Shown: positions 9,272 to 19,203, numbered from the stretch's first letter. The stretch is 64,000 nt of DNA from Membranihabitans marinus (GCF_019802045.1 NZ_JAHVHU010000005.1:248001-312000), one strand, 5' to 3'. Notes: generated by a model not told the origin, from the letters alone. Translations and numbers: made by a program.

Positions 9272-9713
9272 CAAAATATATCTCATCATCAAGTTCGTTA
9301 ACATCATCCCGCTGATAGGGAAAATAATAGGAGAGTTTTTCACCAACCAACTGGATTGTTTTCTGCAAGCCCTTCACATATTCATCACGTCGAAAGTTGG
9401 TCTGCATAATTTCCAATTCTTCCTTCCAAAAATGATCTCCAACCTTTTCATGAATTCCCCGATCACCGATTATAGCGCATGCCCGATCACCAAAAGCAAT
9501 GTAAATCAATACGCCGTTCTGATGTTCGGTCTTGTCCATACCCAATTTCCGGAAGGCCCGGTATGCCCGTTGCATCGGGGTCATTTTTTTGGTCGACCGT
9601 TCAAAATAGACACGAATTTCACCGGAAGTTTGTTTTTCGGCCTGCCCGATCGCATCCACAACTGCCTGTTTTTCTTCCTTCGAAAAATAATCGCTAATCA
9701 ATGATAGTTTCAT
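9261..9713 (-). CDS. TPM-domain protein, no signal peptide
   Basis: 150 aa. It consists of a single TPM domain (FSKEEKQAVVDAIGQAEKQTSGEIRVYF ending in a YYFPY segment), followed by an acidic tail (DDVNELDDEIYFDED). There is no signal peptide or membrane helix, unlike its paralogue at 8483-9271. The ATG overlaps the lemA stop by 4 bp (ATGA), so translation is probably coupled. A LemA protein with two TPM proteins, one soluble and one Gly-rich, is a recurring trio in Bacteroidota; the biochemical role is not established. Confidence 0.83.
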   Translation of the reverse strand: MKLSLISDYFSKEEKQAVVDAIGQAEKQTSGEIRVYFERSTKKMTPMQRAYRAFRKLGMDKTEHQNGVLIYIAFGDRACAIIGDRGIHEKVGDHFWKEELEIMQTNFRRDEYVKGLQKTIQLVGEKLSYYFPYQRDDVNELDDEIYFDED

Positions 9714-10306
9714 CCAAAATCAATTTCAGGAACGTTTTCGGTGCCGGCCTGTGCTTTGAAGTATCCTTTTTCTTCAAAGCCGAATAATCCGGCCATTAAA
9801 TTCCGTGGAAACTGTTTGATGTAGGTATTAAATGTCTGAACTTCGTCATTAAAATCTTTCCGGGCTTTGTTGATGCGATTTTCTGTTCCCTCGATCTGGG
9901 TTTGGAAATCCCGAAAAGCCTGAGTCGATTTGATATCAGGATAACGCTCCACCGAGACCAACAATCTGCTAAAAGCCCCGCTCAGTTGTTCCTGGGCATT
10001 CTGAAATTCCTGCACTTTTTCAGGACTTAGATTATCAGCGTTGATATTCACACTTGTGGCTCTGCTACGGGCTTCAATCACTGAGTTTAGTGTTTCCTGT
10101 TCAAATTCAGCCGAACCTTTAATGGTACTGACCACACTGCTGTACAAATCAGCGCGCCGCTGGTATTGGGTCTCGACCGTCGACCAAGCTGATTCTACAC
10201 TTTCATTCATGGTTACCATGCTGTTATAGCTTCCCGAAAAAGTGTTGTACAAAATGAGCCCGAGGACCACAATGATACCAATTACTATTAAACTTGATTT
10301 TTTCAT
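9710..10306 (-). CDS. lemA: LemA family protein
   Basis: 198 aa. An N-terminal membrane helix (LIVIGIIVVLGLILYNTF) is followed by a mostly helical domain with the LemA signatures ESAWSTVETQYQRRADL, ERYPDIKSTQAFRDFQTQIEGTENRI and ARKDFNDEVQTFN. The C-terminus carries FPRNLMAGLFGFEEKGYF. It is anchored in the inner membrane; its function is unknown. First gene of the three-gene minus-strand unit with the two TPM genes. Family assignment is certain. Confidence 0.93.
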   Translation of the reverse strand: MKKSSLIVIGIIVVLGLILYNTFSGSYNSMVTMNESVESAWSTVETQYQRRADLYSSVVSTIKGSAEFEQETLNSVIEARSRATSVNINADNLSPEKVQEFQNAQEQLSGAFSRLLVSVERYPDIKSTQAFRDFQTQIEGTENRINKARKDFNDEVQTFNTYIKQFPRNLMAGLFGFEEKGYFKAQAGTENVPEIDFG

Positions 10307-10410
10307 GCTTGCTTTATTATTGATAATAGGTTAAATCATGAATACGAAAATAGGATGAAAAGTTTCAAAATTGATAGGTTTGCATAGAATATTTAGAAGA
10401 ACATGCTTGC

Positions 10411-10441
10411 TGATCGATCAAATTCATCATTTTATCGATCA
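10411..10441. promoter_or_regulatory. Inverted repeat between lemA and the ClC gene
   Basis: TGATCGAT (10411-10418) and ATCGATCA (10434-10441) form a perfect 8-bp inverted repeat separated by 15 bp; after one mismatch four more bases (AAAT/ATTT) also pair. It lies between the divergent lemA operon and the ClC-type gene, 38 bp before the latter's start. It could be a dimeric operator or an RNA hairpin in the ClC leader; nothing in the sequence decides between these. Confidence 0.35.
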
Positions 10442-10478
10442 ACAAAAAAGCTTGTTTAAATAAAAAGAAGCCGTCGCT

Positions 10479-11762
10479 GTGAAACTCAAACGGAGAAGAA
10501 AATTAGTCACCTATCTCAACATACTGGATCAACCCATCCGATTCAACCACTTCGTTTTTAGTCGCATGTTTCTATTGTGGGCACTGCTGGGGCTGGTCGG
10601 AGGGGTGATTGCGGGCGGGTATTGGATTGCTCTTATGTTCCTGACCGACAAAATAGCCCTGTTTACCGGGTGGCTCGTTATACCGGTCATGGCTATATGT
10701 GGCTGGTTAGCTGGTCTGGTGATACACTTCATTGGTGACCCGGGTGAGATTCATCTTATTGTCAATAACATACGATTCAACAAAGGAAAACTGGATCCCA
10801 AAAACAACCCTTCCATGATCCTGTCTTCCTTACTCTGTGTAGCGGCGGGAGGCAGCCTGGGGCCGGAAGCGCCGATGGTCCAGGTCACCGGTTCGACAGG
10901 TACCTGGCTCGGAAAAATATTTCGTCTGAAAGGCGAAGAATTGCGGTCGCTGAGCATAGCTGGTATGGCTTCGGGATTTACCACCTTATTTGGTGCCCCT
11001 CTGGGAGGAAGTTTATTCTCGCTCGAAATCCTCCACCACAAGCATGCTCTGCAATACTACAAAGCTATTATACCAGCGCTCGTAGCCAGTTGTTTTAGTT
11101 ACGTCGTCTTTGCATTGATTATCCAACTGGGTCTTGGTCCGCTCTGGAATTTATCTTCCTACGAATATTCCGGTGTTTTTGATTTTGGATTTGCTATTCT
11201 ATTTGGGATAGTAGGTACCGCAGTGGGTTGGGGCTTTATATTCTGCACAAAATTTTTCAAATCAGTTTTTGATCACCGACCGGCACCCATTTATATAAAA
11301 ACTCTGATCGGAGGGGTGCTACTGGGAATCATCTCTTATTATTTCCCGGTCACCCGTTATTTTAGTCACTTTGAAATCAACGAGCTTTTGAACGGTGGGT
11401 ACACACTGCATTGGTTGGCTGGTATTTTGATATTCAAAATACTGGCTATTTCCATTACTGTGACCTCTGGTTGGCGCGGTGGTTTTATCATTCCCTTGTT
11501 TTTTGTCGGAGCTACTCTGGGCCTGATTATTCATCACATCTTTCCGATGACTAACCTTACCCTGACGATCGTAAGTTGCATGGCAGCTGTGAATACCTGT
11601 GTTACCCGGACACCTATGAGCACCACTATTCTCTTGGCAACACTGACGGGTTTTGGACACTTTATTCCGATCTTATTTGCAAGCCTGACGGGATACTTTC
11701 TCGCTCCAAGAATTCCATTTATCAGTTCACAAATGGCGGAATCGGATGGACCGGACAATTAA
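10479..11762 (+). CDS. ClC-type chloride channel/antiporter
   Basis: 427 aa, about ten membrane helices. The ion-path motifs are recognisable: [12 protein letters not shown] carries the gating glutamate of the G-x-E-G-P region, and [12 protein letters not shown] matches GxFxP. There is no C-terminal CBS pair. It should move chloride (or fluoride/nitrate) across the inner membrane, either as a channel or in exchange for protons; the sequence does not settle which. The start is a GTG at 10479; no upstream ATG is available in frame. Its stop overlaps the stop of the convergent DUF255 gene by 4 bp. Confidence 0.87.
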   Translation: MKLKRRRKLVTYLNILDQPIRFNHFVFSRMFLLWALLGLVGGVIAGGYWIALMFLTDKIALFTGWLVIPVMAICGWLAGLVIHFIGDPGEIHLIVNNIRFNKGKLDPKNNPSMILSSLLCVAAGGSLGPEAPMVQVTGSTGTWLGKIFRLKGEELRSLSIAGMASGFTTLFGAPLGGSLFSLEILHHKHALQYYKAIIPALVASCFSYVVFALIIQLGLGPLWNLSSYEYSGVFDFGFAILFGIVGTAVGWGFIFCTKFFKSVFDHRPAPIYIKTLIGGVLLGIISYYFPVTRYFSHFEINELLNGGYTLHWLAGILIFKILAISITVTSGWRGGFIIPLFFVGATLGLIIHHIFPMTNLTLTIVSCMAAVNTCVTRTPMSTTILLATLTGFGHFIPILFASLTGYFLAPRIPFISSQMAESDGPDN

Positions 11763-13786
11763 TCCGACATTTGTTGTAAAGCTTCTTTTATCGTAGTGAC
11801 GGGTTTTAAGCAAACCTTATCCTGACATACATAGATCATTGTGGAACCGGCCACATATTTGTTCTGAAGCAGCTCAAGGGTGCCCTCGGAAGAACCACCC
11901 GATAAAAAAACATTTGGAAGATAGTGCAGATTCCATTGGTTTAATATCTCCTTGAAACCCGGACCCACGACAGCCACTTCATAGGGCGGCCTGACCATCC
12001 AGATCAACAGGATATCCCAGTTGGCATAATACGGTCCGTTCCTGAGGGCATCCCCTAAAACGTTGTGCAGCATCTGCCGGGCTTTCTCTACATATTCATC
12101 CCGATACAGGTACTGACCAAGGATATACAGGTTTTTGGCCATTTCAGAATTGGAAGACGGAATCACGTTATCAGTCAGTTCCATTTTTCGCGCTACCAAT
12201 GCCGGATCCATGTTCGAGGTATAGTAAAAAAGACCGGTCGCAGAGTCAAAAAAATGTTGAAGCGCATAAGTCAGTAGTTGATCTGCCTCGTCCAGCCACG
12301 TTTCATCAAAGGTCGCCTGATACAATTCGATAAACCCGGATATGACAAACGCATAATCATCCAAAAATCCATTGATGGTAGATTTCCCGTTTTTATAATT
12401 CCGAAACAACCCCCCATCTTCTCTTTTCACCTGATCCCTGATAAAGCGGGCGTTTTTCAATGCGGTCTCAAGATAATCTTCCCGACCAAATACTCGGGAT
12501 GCGACCACATACGCCCGCAACATCATCGCATTCCAGGAGGTCAATATTTTATCATCGAGCCCCGGACGGACTCGGGCAGAACGTGCTTCAAGCAGTGCTT
12601 TATTGACTTCATGGACTTTACTTTCCAGTTCCGAAAGCGGTAAACCGTATTTCTCTGCGAAACCTTCGGGGTCGTCCTGCGCCAACAAAATATTGGACCC
12701 TTCCCAGTTGCCTTCTTCCGTAACGTGGTAATACTCCAGGATCATAGGTGCCTGTTCCCCGAGCACCTCTTCCATCTCCGATTTGTCCCACACATAAAAC
12801 AACCCTTCCACTCCTTCGCTATCCGCATCCAGTGCGGAGTAAAAGCCACCTGAAGAATCCGTCATTTCTCTGGCTATAAAACCCAAGGTTTCGTGGACTA
12901 CCTTTTCATACAATTTATTACCCGTCACCTGGTACGCTTTGCTGTACAAACTGACCAATTGGGCGTTATCGTAAAGCATTTTTTCAAAATGGGGTACCTT
13001 CCAGATCGGATCGGTCGAATATCGGGCAAATCCACCACCAATCTGATCGTAAATCCCACCCCGAGCCATATGATCGAGCGTAACCACTACGGCTTCGAGT
13101 GCTTTTTTTTCTCCGGTCAGGTCGTGGTAATGCAACAAATATTCGAATCCAATCGGCAAAGGGAATTTTGGTGCACCCTGGTTTCCGCCTTTTTCAAAGT
13201 CCAATCGAGGTTCCCAATAGTCGAATATAGTCTTCAGTTGGGAAGTCGAAAAGGCATCCTGTTCCGAATTAAAAACGACCTGATCACTTTGACGAACGCC
13301 CGCTGTCAAATGATCTGCTTGCCCTTCTGCTTTTTCCGGTTGTTGCGTGACATAATCAACGATTTGTTGCAAAAATGACAACCACCGGTTTTTGGGAAAA
13401 TAGGTGCCGCCGTACAGTGGCCGGCCATCCGGTAGTGCCACACAGTTCAGCGGCCATCCACCCCTTCCTGTAATCAACTGAACTGCGGACATATAGATCT
13501 GATCAATATCGGGTCGTTCTTCCCGATCCACTTTGATACATACATAGTGCGTGTTCATATATTCTGCTACTACAGCATCTTCAAAGCTTTCTGATTCCAT
13601 CACATGGCACCAGTGACACGCCGCATATCCAATACTGACCAAAATAAGCTTATTTTCTTTTTGGGCTTTTTCGAGCGCTTCATCGCCCCAAGGATACCAG
13701 TCCACCGGATTGTGCGCATGCTGCAAAAGATAAGGACTTGATTCATCGATCAGGTGGTTGGTATATTTTTCTTTTTCTTCTGTCAT
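11759..13786 (-). CDS. Thioredoxin-fold DUF255 protein (YyaL/SPATA20-like)
   Basis: 675 aa from the ATG at 13786 ([19 protein letters not shown]), the usual start of the family; upstream in-frame ATGs exist at 13822 and 13831. The N-terminal ~170 residues form the DUF255 thioredoxin-like domain with [12 protein letters not shown], a CHWC redox-type motif, REERPDID and GGWPLN. The rest is an (alpha/alpha)6 barrel like glycoside hydrolase/epimerase folds ([28 protein letters not shown]). It is cytosolic; the function is not established, with a redox or sugar-related role proposed for homologues. It is of full family length and intact. Confidence 0.85.
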   Translation of the reverse strand: MTEEKEKYTNHLIDESSPYLLQHAHNPVDWYPWGDEALEKAQKENKLILVSIGYAACHWCHVMESESFEDAVVAEYMNTHYVCIKVDREERPDIDQIYMSAVQLITGRGGWPLNCVALPDGRPLYGGTYFPKNRWLSFLQQIVDYVTQQPEKAEGQADHLTAGVRQSDQVVFNSEQDAFSTSQLKTIFDYWEPRLDFEKGGNQGAPKFPLPIGFEYLLHYHDLTGEKKALEAVVVTLDHMARGGIYDQIGGGFARYSTDPIWKVPHFEKMLYDNAQLVSLYSKAYQVTGNKLYEKVVHETLGFIAREMTDSSGGFYSALDADSEGVEGLFYVWDKSEMEEVLGEQAPMILEYYHVTEEGNWEGSNILLAQDDPEGFAEKYGLPLSELESKVHEVNKALLEARSARVRPGLDDKILTSWNAMMLRAYVVASRVFGREDYLETALKNARFIRDQVKREDGGLFRNYKNGKSTINGFLDDYAFVISGFIELYQATFDETWLDEADQLLTYALQHFFDSATGLFYYTSNMDPALVARKMELTDNVIPSSNSEMAKNLYILGQYLYRDEYVEKARQMLHNVLGDALRNGPYYANWDILLIWMVRPPYEVAVVGPGFKEILNQWNLHYLPNVFLSGGSSEGTLELLQNKYVAGSTMIYVCQDKVCLKPVTTIKEALQQMSD

Positions 13787-13963
13787 TTGACGTTTTTTAT
13801 TTCCATCCCTTTGGTACGACATGACCAACATAATTCATGTCCGGTCGTCCACAGTCCTCGGTTACAAGTACCCTCGGTTCATTTCAAAAGGATGGCGTGA
13901 TAATTACAATACCGATGGTTGATCAGGAACTCTACATGTTTAACAAACCGGACAAAGAACAGT

Positions 13964-14464
13964 TTATCTGAGATGTTTTCGTATCATTCTTTTCAATTTA
14001 CCCCCTCTGGCTCCAAACCATTTCGCAACGATCATTCCGTTTTTGTCAATGATAAAGTAATAGGGCCAGCCATCAATCTGATAAGTATCCAAGATCTTCT
14101 TTTTATCTCTTACTTCCCACAAGGACGTGCATTGGAATTCGATGTTTTTGTTTTGGGCTATTGAACTCCATTGCTCCCGCAAATCGTCCCAATGTACGGA
14201 AATCACTTTCAGATCTTCCTTATAGTTTTCCTGAATGTCATTCATGTGTTGGTAGGTTTTCCAACACGGTCCGCAATAGGTGGCTGTGAAATTTAACAAC
14301 ACGTACTTCTCCTTTGAATAATCCGAAAGACGGACAGGTTTACCGGCCTCATCGTACCCCATCACTTCAACGGCAGGATCACCCACATCCACCGTAATGG
14401 TCTGTTGAGCGTGAAGGAATGTGAACCCTGAAAAAAACACGACCAGAAACGCCGATAATCTCAT
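13964..14464 (-). CDS. TlpA-like periplasmic thiol-disulfide protein
   Basis: 166 aa with a signal peptide (LVVFFSGFTFLHAQ) and a thioredoxin/AhpC-TSA-like fold. The active-site CGPC sits in NFTATYCGPCWKTYQHM, and the cis-Pro region is GWPYYFIIDKNG. Expected role: reducing or resolving disulfides in the periplasm, for example during cytochrome c maturation or oxidative stress. It sits 48 bp downstream of the metallopeptidase gene on the same strand, so it may share that transcript. The substrate cannot be inferred. Confidence 0.85.
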   Translation of the reverse strand: MRLSAFLVVFFSGFTFLHAQQTITVDVGDPAVEVMGYDEAGKPVRLSDYSKEKYVLLNFTATYCGPCWKTYQHMNDIQENYKEDLKVISVHWDDLREQWSSIAQNKNIEFQCTSLWEVRDKKKILDTYQIDGWPYYFIIDKNGMIVAKWFGARGGKLKRMIRKHLR

Positions 14465-14512
14465 GCTAGAAAGATACTAAAAGACACGGGGGATAACAAA
14501 TCTCAAAGAATA

Positions 14513-15364
14513 TTAGTTGATAGCGTTGAATTCACCAAGTGAAAGATCACCGGACTCAAACCCTTTTCTGAACCAATGCATTCTTTGCTGCGAAGTCCCA
14601 TGGGTAAAAGCATCGGGTACCACGTATCCCTGGGTCTGCTTCTGAATACGGTCATCCCCGATGGCATTGGCGGCGCGCAATGCTTCTTCCAGATCTTCAT
14701 CGTTCAACTGCAATCTGGAATCTTGCGCATAGTATCCCCAGATTCCTGCCAGAAAATCGGCTTGCAACTCCAGTTTCACGGACAAGGCGTTGTAATCTTT
14801 TTGAGACAACCGACTTCTCATCTGATGCACCTGATCAGTAATTCCCATGAGATTTTGAACATGATGACCGACTTCGTGCGCCACGACGTAAGCCACTGCA
14901 AAGTCACCGGGTGCCTGAAACCGGGTTTTCAGATCATTACAGAAAGATAAATCGATGTATACTTTTTCATCTCCAGGGCAATAAAATGGGCCCATCGCGC
15001 TCGATGCCATCCCACACGCACTGGAAGTTCGCTCGTCAAACAGCACCAAATTCGGAGCCGAATAGCGTGAATTTTGCTCCTGAAATAAATGCGTCCATAC
15101 ATCTTCTGTACTGGCCAGAATAACGCTGACCATCTCTGCAAGATCATCATCGGGACGCGGGCCACGGTCGACCGGTTGCTCTGTCTGGACTGAAGTTCCC
15201 GGTTCAAACAGAGACAGCAACCCCGTCAAATCTTTTCCTGTAAATACAGATATCAGAACAAGAATGATGGCGATGATTCCACCCCCTTTTGCTGCCCGTC
15301 GACCGGTGCTGCTCCCCCGCCGGTCTTCGACCCTGGAACTTTTTTTATTTCCTCTCCATTGCAT
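14513..15364 (-). CDS. Neutral zinc metallopeptidase, YpfJ family
   Basis: 283 aa. A short basic N-terminus with a membrane helix (IIAIILVLISVFTGKDL) is followed by a YpfJ/PF04228 domain. Zinc-site residues are visible in AHEVGHHVQNLMG; before it come the SACGMASSAMGPFYCPGDEKVYIDL segment pieces and after it QADFLAGIWGYY, DDRIQ and THGTSQQR typical of the family. Probably anchored in the inner membrane and facing the periplasm. Physiological substrates are unknown. Confidence 0.87.
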   Translation of the reverse strand: MQWRGNKKSSRVEDRRGSSTGRRAAKGGGIIAIILVLISVFTGKDLTGLLSLFEPGTSVQTEQPVDRGPRPDDDLAEMVSVILASTEDVWTHLFQEQNSRYSAPNLVLFDERTSSACGMASSAMGPFYCPGDEKVYIDLSFCNDLKTRFQAPGDFAVAYVVAHEVGHHVQNLMGITDQVHQMRSRLSQKDYNALSVKLELQADFLAGIWGYYAQDSRLQLNDEDLEEALRAANAIGDDRIQKQTQGYVVPDAFTHGTSQQRMHWFRKGFESGDLSLGEFNAIN

Positions 15365-15440
15365 GAGTGATAATTTTTACGTGTGATGTAGTCCATATGC
15401 ATGCGCCCACAGCGCCATCCATGTCTCGTTGTGCTCTCTT

Positions 15441-15448
15441 CAAATGTA
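15441..15448 (-). promoter_or_regulatory. Possible -7 element for the metallopeptidase gene
   Basis: The minus strand reads TACATTTG here, a match to the Bacteroidota TAnnTTTG box, about 77 bases before the gene at 15364. I see no TTG at the expected -33 spacing, so the support is only partial. Confidence 0.3.
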
Positions 15449-15571
15449 ATAAAAAAATACCGGACCGCTTTATTGGACTGCTTGCCCAACAACAGTTAAT
15501 AATAGGTTAAATTTTACAACTACGATATCTTTTGACCAGTCAAATCGTCTACTAGATAAATCACTTAAACT

Positions 15572-16237
15572 ATGAACCAATTGAGGTCCCTATTTTTAAT
15601 ACTCCTGATGGGTATCAGTCATCAGGTTGTGCACGCTCAGGATCAAGATCTTCAGGAATCAGTTCACCAGGTCATCGACAAGTATCAGGAAGCGGATGCC
15701 TTAAAGCTCGACTTCGAATTTCAAATCACCTTTCCCGAACAAGATCCCCAAATTTTTCAAGGAACATTTTTTAAACGGGGTGATCAGTACAAAGTTGATC
15801 TGGATGATTATGCCATATATTCGGATGGTACGACCCAGTATACCGTTCAGAAAAAAGTAAAGGAGGTCCAGATAACCTCGATCGATTTGGAAAGCGTGGA
15901 ACTCAGTTCTCCGGCTGGCATTCTGAAGTATCTTCACAATCAGGACTTCAAATATTTTGACAAATCCGGTTTAAATCAATCCTCTAGTATCGGTTCCCGA
16001 CTGAAAATCATCGAATTAATCCCCACGGATAAATCAAGTGAATATTTCAAAATACGATTCAGTTATCAAGATGCTGGAAATATATTGAAACACGTTGAGA
16101 TTTTCGCCAAGGATGGTCAGCGTATACAGCTCACCACGGGCGAGACCTCATTTTCAGGTAATTTTTCTCAAGAGTCCATCTTATGGAACGATGAGCTGTA
16201 CGAAGATTACTATATTGAGGATTTAAGAATTGATTAA
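15572..16237 (+). CDS. lolA: LolA-like outer-membrane lipoprotein carrier
   Basis: 221 aa with a signal peptide cut near VHA/QDQ. The mature part follows the LolA fold: an early helix (VIDKYQEADALKLDFEF), antiparallel strands including GTFFKRGDQYKVDL, and DGTTQYTV. A LolA homologue shuttles lipoproteins across the periplasm. The Bacteroidota proteins are diverged and the fold assignment is firmer than the exact function. The next gene on the strand is the GH3-like gene 70 bp later. Confidence 0.75.
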   Translation: MNQLRSLFLILLMGISHQVVHAQDQDLQESVHQVIDKYQEADALKLDFEFQITFPEQDPQIFQGTFFKRGDQYKVDLDDYAIYSDGTTQYTVQKKVKEVQITSIDLESVELSSPAGILKYLHNQDFKYFDKSGLNQSSSIGSRLKIIELIPTDKSSEYFKIRFSYQDAGNILKHVEIFAKDGQRIQLTTGETSFSGNFSQESILWNDELYEDYYIEDLRID

Positions 16238-16306
16238 TTCATCATCGGACATGTGAACCTCGTAAGAAGTCCATGCCCGAATTCCCTAAAGACAATTTGC
16301 ATTAGT

Positions 16307-17809
16307 ATGGGTTGGAAATCGACATTGATCAGGCCGTATGCGGCTTACATCTCCAGAAAAATTGACCGGATGGCCCGAAATGCCAAGGAGGATCAACATA
16401 GTATACGACAGATGATTATCCAGAAAGCACGGGATACGGTCTTTGGCCGGGATCATTCGTTTGACAGAATAAAGACATATTCAGATTTTAAGAACCACAT
16501 ACCCATTCATGATTATGAAGGGTCACGGGCGTACTTTGATCGCGTGCGGGATGGTGAATCAGATATTTTGTGGCCGGGAAAACCAAAGTATTTTGCTAAG
16601 ACATCCGGCACTACGTCGGGGACCAAGTACATTCCCATCACGCAGGAATCACTACCCAACCATTTCAACACGGCTCGAAATGCTTTATTTCACTACGGGA
16701 TCAAACAGAACAACCTTCGGTTTCTGGATGGAAAGGTCATTTTTCTTTCAGGTTCACCCATTTTGGAAAAAACGAACGGTATTCTGACCGGTCGACTTTC
16801 CGGTATCGTAAATTATGAAGTGCCGGGCTGGCTTAAGAAAACACAGGTGCCTACCTGGGAAACCAATTGCGTCGAAGACTGGGAGAAAAAAGTAGACCTT
16901 ATTGTTCAGGAAACAAAAGACATCGATCTAAGGCTTATTTCCGGAATTCCACCTTGGGTTCAGATGTATTACGAACGGCTTCTGGCGGCCACGAACAAGA
17001 AAACGATCAAGGGCTTATTCCCTCACTATTCTGTATTTGTGTATGGAGGAGTGAATTTTGAGCCTTATCGGGCTCAGCTGGAGGAATTGGTAGGTCAGCG
17101 TATAGACAGCGTGGAAACATATCCGGCGTCCGAAGGGTTCATTGCATTCCAGGATACTTATCCACACGAAGGCATGTTGCTCAATACCCGGTCGGGAATT
17201 TTCTTTGAGTTTATACCTGTTTCAGAATTTGGTCGCGAAGACGCTGCTCGATTTTCCGTCGATGAGGTAGAGACCGGTGTGGAGTATGTGCTTATCATCA
17301 ACAGTAATGCCGGATTGTGGGGCTATAACCTGGGAGATACCGTTCGTTTTCTATCAACCAATCCCTACCGTCTAATCGTTACCGGTCGGATCAAGCACTT
17401 TATCTCTGCATTCGGAGAACATGTTATCGGCAAAGAGGTCGAAGAAGCACTCCGGAATACGATCGACAAATTTCCAGCTCAAATCGTTGAATTCACAGTC
17501 GCTCCACAGGTAAATCCGGAGGAGGGGCTTCCATATCATGAATGGTTTATCGAATTTGGTCGTGAACCAGAAAATATAGAGGAATTCTCCAATGAACTGG
17601 ATCGGCAGATGGTTCAGCAAAACAGTTATTATGAAGATTTGATCATCGGGAATATCTTACGGCCCCTGGTGGTGACCCCCCTTCGTCAAAACACTTTTCG
17701 GGAATATATGAAAACAAAAGGGAAACTGGGCGGACAAAATAAAGTTCCAAGATTGGCGAATGACCGGGACATTGCTGCCAGTCTGGAATCGCTGGGAAAG
17801 AAAAGTTAA
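16307..17809 (+). CDS. GH3-like acyl-adenylating enzyme
   Basis: 500 aa from the ATG at 16307 (MGWKSTLIRPYAAY); the GTG at 16253 adds an unsupported N-terminus. It belongs to the GH3 family of plant auxin-amido synthetases, which are common but uncharacterised in Bacteroidota. The ATP-binding motif is KTSGTTSGTKYIP at ~97-109, followed by SVETYPASEGF and the LGDTVRFLS ... GRIKHFISAFGEHV region with the adenylate-contacting Asp and Lys/Arg. It probably activates a carboxylic acid as an adenylate and passes it to an amine or thiol. Substrate unknown. Confidence 0.82.
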   Translation: MGWKSTLIRPYAAYISRKIDRMARNAKEDQHSIRQMIIQKARDTVFGRDHSFDRIKTYSDFKNHIPIHDYEGSRAYFDRVRDGESDILWPGKPKYFAKTSGTTSGTKYIPITQESLPNHFNTARNALFHYGIKQNNLRFLDGKVIFLSGSPILEKTNGILTGRLSGIVNYEVPGWLKKTQVPTWETNCVEDWEKKVDLIVQETKDIDLRLISGIPPWVQMYYERLLAATNKKTIKGLFPHYSVFVYGGVNFEPYRAQLEELVGQRIDSVETYPASEGFIAFQDTYPHEGMLLNTRSGIFFEFIPVSEFGREDAARFSVDEVETGVEYVLIINSNAGLWGYNLGDTVRFLSTNPYRLIVTGRIKHFISAFGEHVIGKEVEEALRNTIDKFPAQIVEFTVAPQVNPEEGLPYHEWFIEFGREPENIEEFSNELDRQMVQQNSYYEDLIIGNILRPLVVTPLRQNTFREYMKTKGKLGGQNKVPRLANDRDIAASLESLGKKS

Positions 17810-17911
17810 CCGGTCGTATCTTCGAAACAGGACTTAAGAAAACAAAACCGAACAGCATCCGGTGGACTAGATTTTATACTTGAATCTCCGGTATTTCTCA
17901 TTAATATGTTG

Positions 17912-17919
17912 TAACTTTG
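17912..17919 (+). promoter_or_regulatory. TAnnTTTG promoter box of bamD
   Basis: TAACTTTG matches the Bacteroidota -7 consensus exactly and ends only 6 bases before the bamD ATG (17926). The nearest TTG upstream (17880-17882) is too far for a good -33. The geometry implies an almost or fully leaderless mRNA. Confidence 0.5.
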
Positions 17920-17925
17920 CGCGCT

Positions 17926-18741
17926 ATGACGAAACTTTCCGAAAAATTAAATTTCAGAATCATTTTGATGGCTGCCGCACTGGGTTTATTTGCAGGCTGC
18001 AAATCTGAATTTGAACAGGTCAGGACCAGTGGTGAACCAGATCGGATCTATACCAAAGCAATGGAGTATTATGAACAAGAAGATTACTCCAAAGCCATAT
18101 CGCTGATGGAAATCATTCTTAGTTCATATCGAGGAACGGCCAAAGGAGAAGATTTGTATTTTAAATATGCGTACGCCAATTACAATCAGGGTCTGTATAT
18201 TAGCTCTGCCAATTTATTTGAAACATTTAGCACCTCTTTTCCTTCATCCGATCACCGGGAAGAAGCCGACTTTATGGCGGCCTATTCGTATTATTTGTTG
18301 TCCCCCAATTTTAGGCTGGATCAGCAGTACACCCACAAGGCTATTGATGCCTTCCAATTATTTGTCAATACCTTTCCGAACAGCGACAAAGTAGAACAAA
18401 GCAATACATTGATTGATGACTTACGACAAAAGATGGAGCGAAAAAGATTGGGAGAAGCCCGATTGTACATCGATTTGCAACAATATGAAGCCGCCGTTCA
18501 AGTCATGGAAAATCTTTTAAAAGACTTTCCTGAAACGCAAAATGCCGAGGAAATACGATACCTGATCGTCAAGTCACAGTATGATCTGGCAGCAAACAGT
18601 GTCTATGAAAAACAAAAAGAGCGATTTACCAAAACTAATACCATCGCCCAAGCGTTTATAGACCGGTATCCCAACAGTGGTTACAGAAAAGAAGTTGAAA
18701 AATATTTGAATGTTAGCACTACAAAAATAAAAGAATTATAA
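17926..18741 (+). CDS. bamD: Outer-membrane assembly lipoprotein BamD
   Basis: 271 aa from the ATG at 17926. The lipobox LFAGC places the lipidated Cys at residue 25. The mature protein consists of TPR-like helical repeats (YTKAMEYYEQEDYSKAISLMEII, KYAYANYNQGLYISSANLFETF, FPSSDHREEADFMAAYSYY) as in BamD/YfiO. It is the essential partner of BamA in inserting outer-membrane beta-barrels. It is followed 2 bp later by rpoZ, in the order bamD-rpoZ-coaBC-DUF4835 that is conserved in Bacteroidota. Confidence 0.93.
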   Translation: MTKLSEKLNFRIILMAAALGLFAGCKSEFEQVRTSGEPDRIYTKAMEYYEQEDYSKAISLMEIILSSYRGTAKGEDLYFKYAYANYNQGLYISSANLFETFSTSFPSSDHREEADFMAAYSYYLLSPNFRLDQQYTHKAIDAFQLFVNTFPNSDKVEQSNTLIDDLRQKMERKRLGEARLYIDLQQYEAAVQVMENLLKDFPETQNAEEIRYLIVKSQYDLAANSVYEKQKERFTKTNTIAQAFIDRYPNSGYRKEVEKYLNVSTTKIKEL

Positions 18742-18743
18742 TT

Positions 18744-19088
18744 ATGAGTGATATCCGTTCCAGAGTACAGCATATTGAGCCGAGTATCGAGCCGATTGAT
18801 GTCAAAGAACTTGTGAAAAACACAGGAAATATTTACGAATCCTTGGTAATCATTTCTAAAAGAGCCAATCAGCTCACCCACGGGATCAAACATGAGCTCC
18901 GTGAGAAGTTGGAAGAGTTTGCCATTACTTCAGATACGATTGAAGAAATTCAAGAGAATAAAGAGCAAATTGAAATCTCAAAGTACTATGAAAAACTCCC
19001 CAACCCTGCCATCATAGGAACCAAAGAATATGTCAACAATGAATTGCAGGTTACGGCTTTCGGAGAACCTTCCGAAGCGGATGAGTAG
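18744..19088 (+). CDS. rpoZ: RNA polymerase omega subunit
   Basis: 114 aa. The conserved core NIYESLVIISKRANQL lies at residues 29-44, followed by a helical segment and a Bacteroidota-type C-terminal extension (EQIEISKYYEKLPNPAIIG). Omega assists assembly of beta' into RNA polymerase. The ATG is 2 bp after the bamD stop. It has only the weak similarity to enterobacterial omega that is normal for this phylum; the position between bamD and coaBC supports the call. Confidence 0.88.
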   Translation: MSDIRSRVQHIEPSIEPIDVKELVKNTGNIYESLVIISKRANQLTHGIKHELREKLEEFAITSDTIEEIQENKEQIEISKYYEKLPNPAIIGTKEYVNNELQVTAFGEPSEADE

Positions 19089-19097
19089 TTGATTGTT

Positions 19098-19135
19098 GAT
19101 GGTGGATGGTGGATGGTGGATGGTGGATGGTGGAT
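19098..19135 (+). repeat. Heptanucleotide tandem repeat
   Basis: About 5.4 uninterrupted copies of GATGGTG lie 10 bases after the rpoZ stop and 69 bases before the coaBC start. The unit length is not a multiple of three and the copies are identical, so copy number should vary by replication slippage. It lies outside both genes, so a change would alter only the spacing or structure of the rpoZ-coaBC intergenic mRNA. Confidence 0.9.
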
Positions 19136-19203
19136 TTGAAACCTATAGTTCTGTTGTTTCAAAAACACGCTGCACCACTTCCTATAATCGAAGTACCCCG
19201 AGC

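Noticed and set aside
12278-13378. Long plus-strand ORFs (121 and 161 aa) opposite the DUF255 gene
   Set aside because: They lie fully antisense to a well-conserved intact gene and have no recognisable domains; such open antisense frames follow from codon usage.
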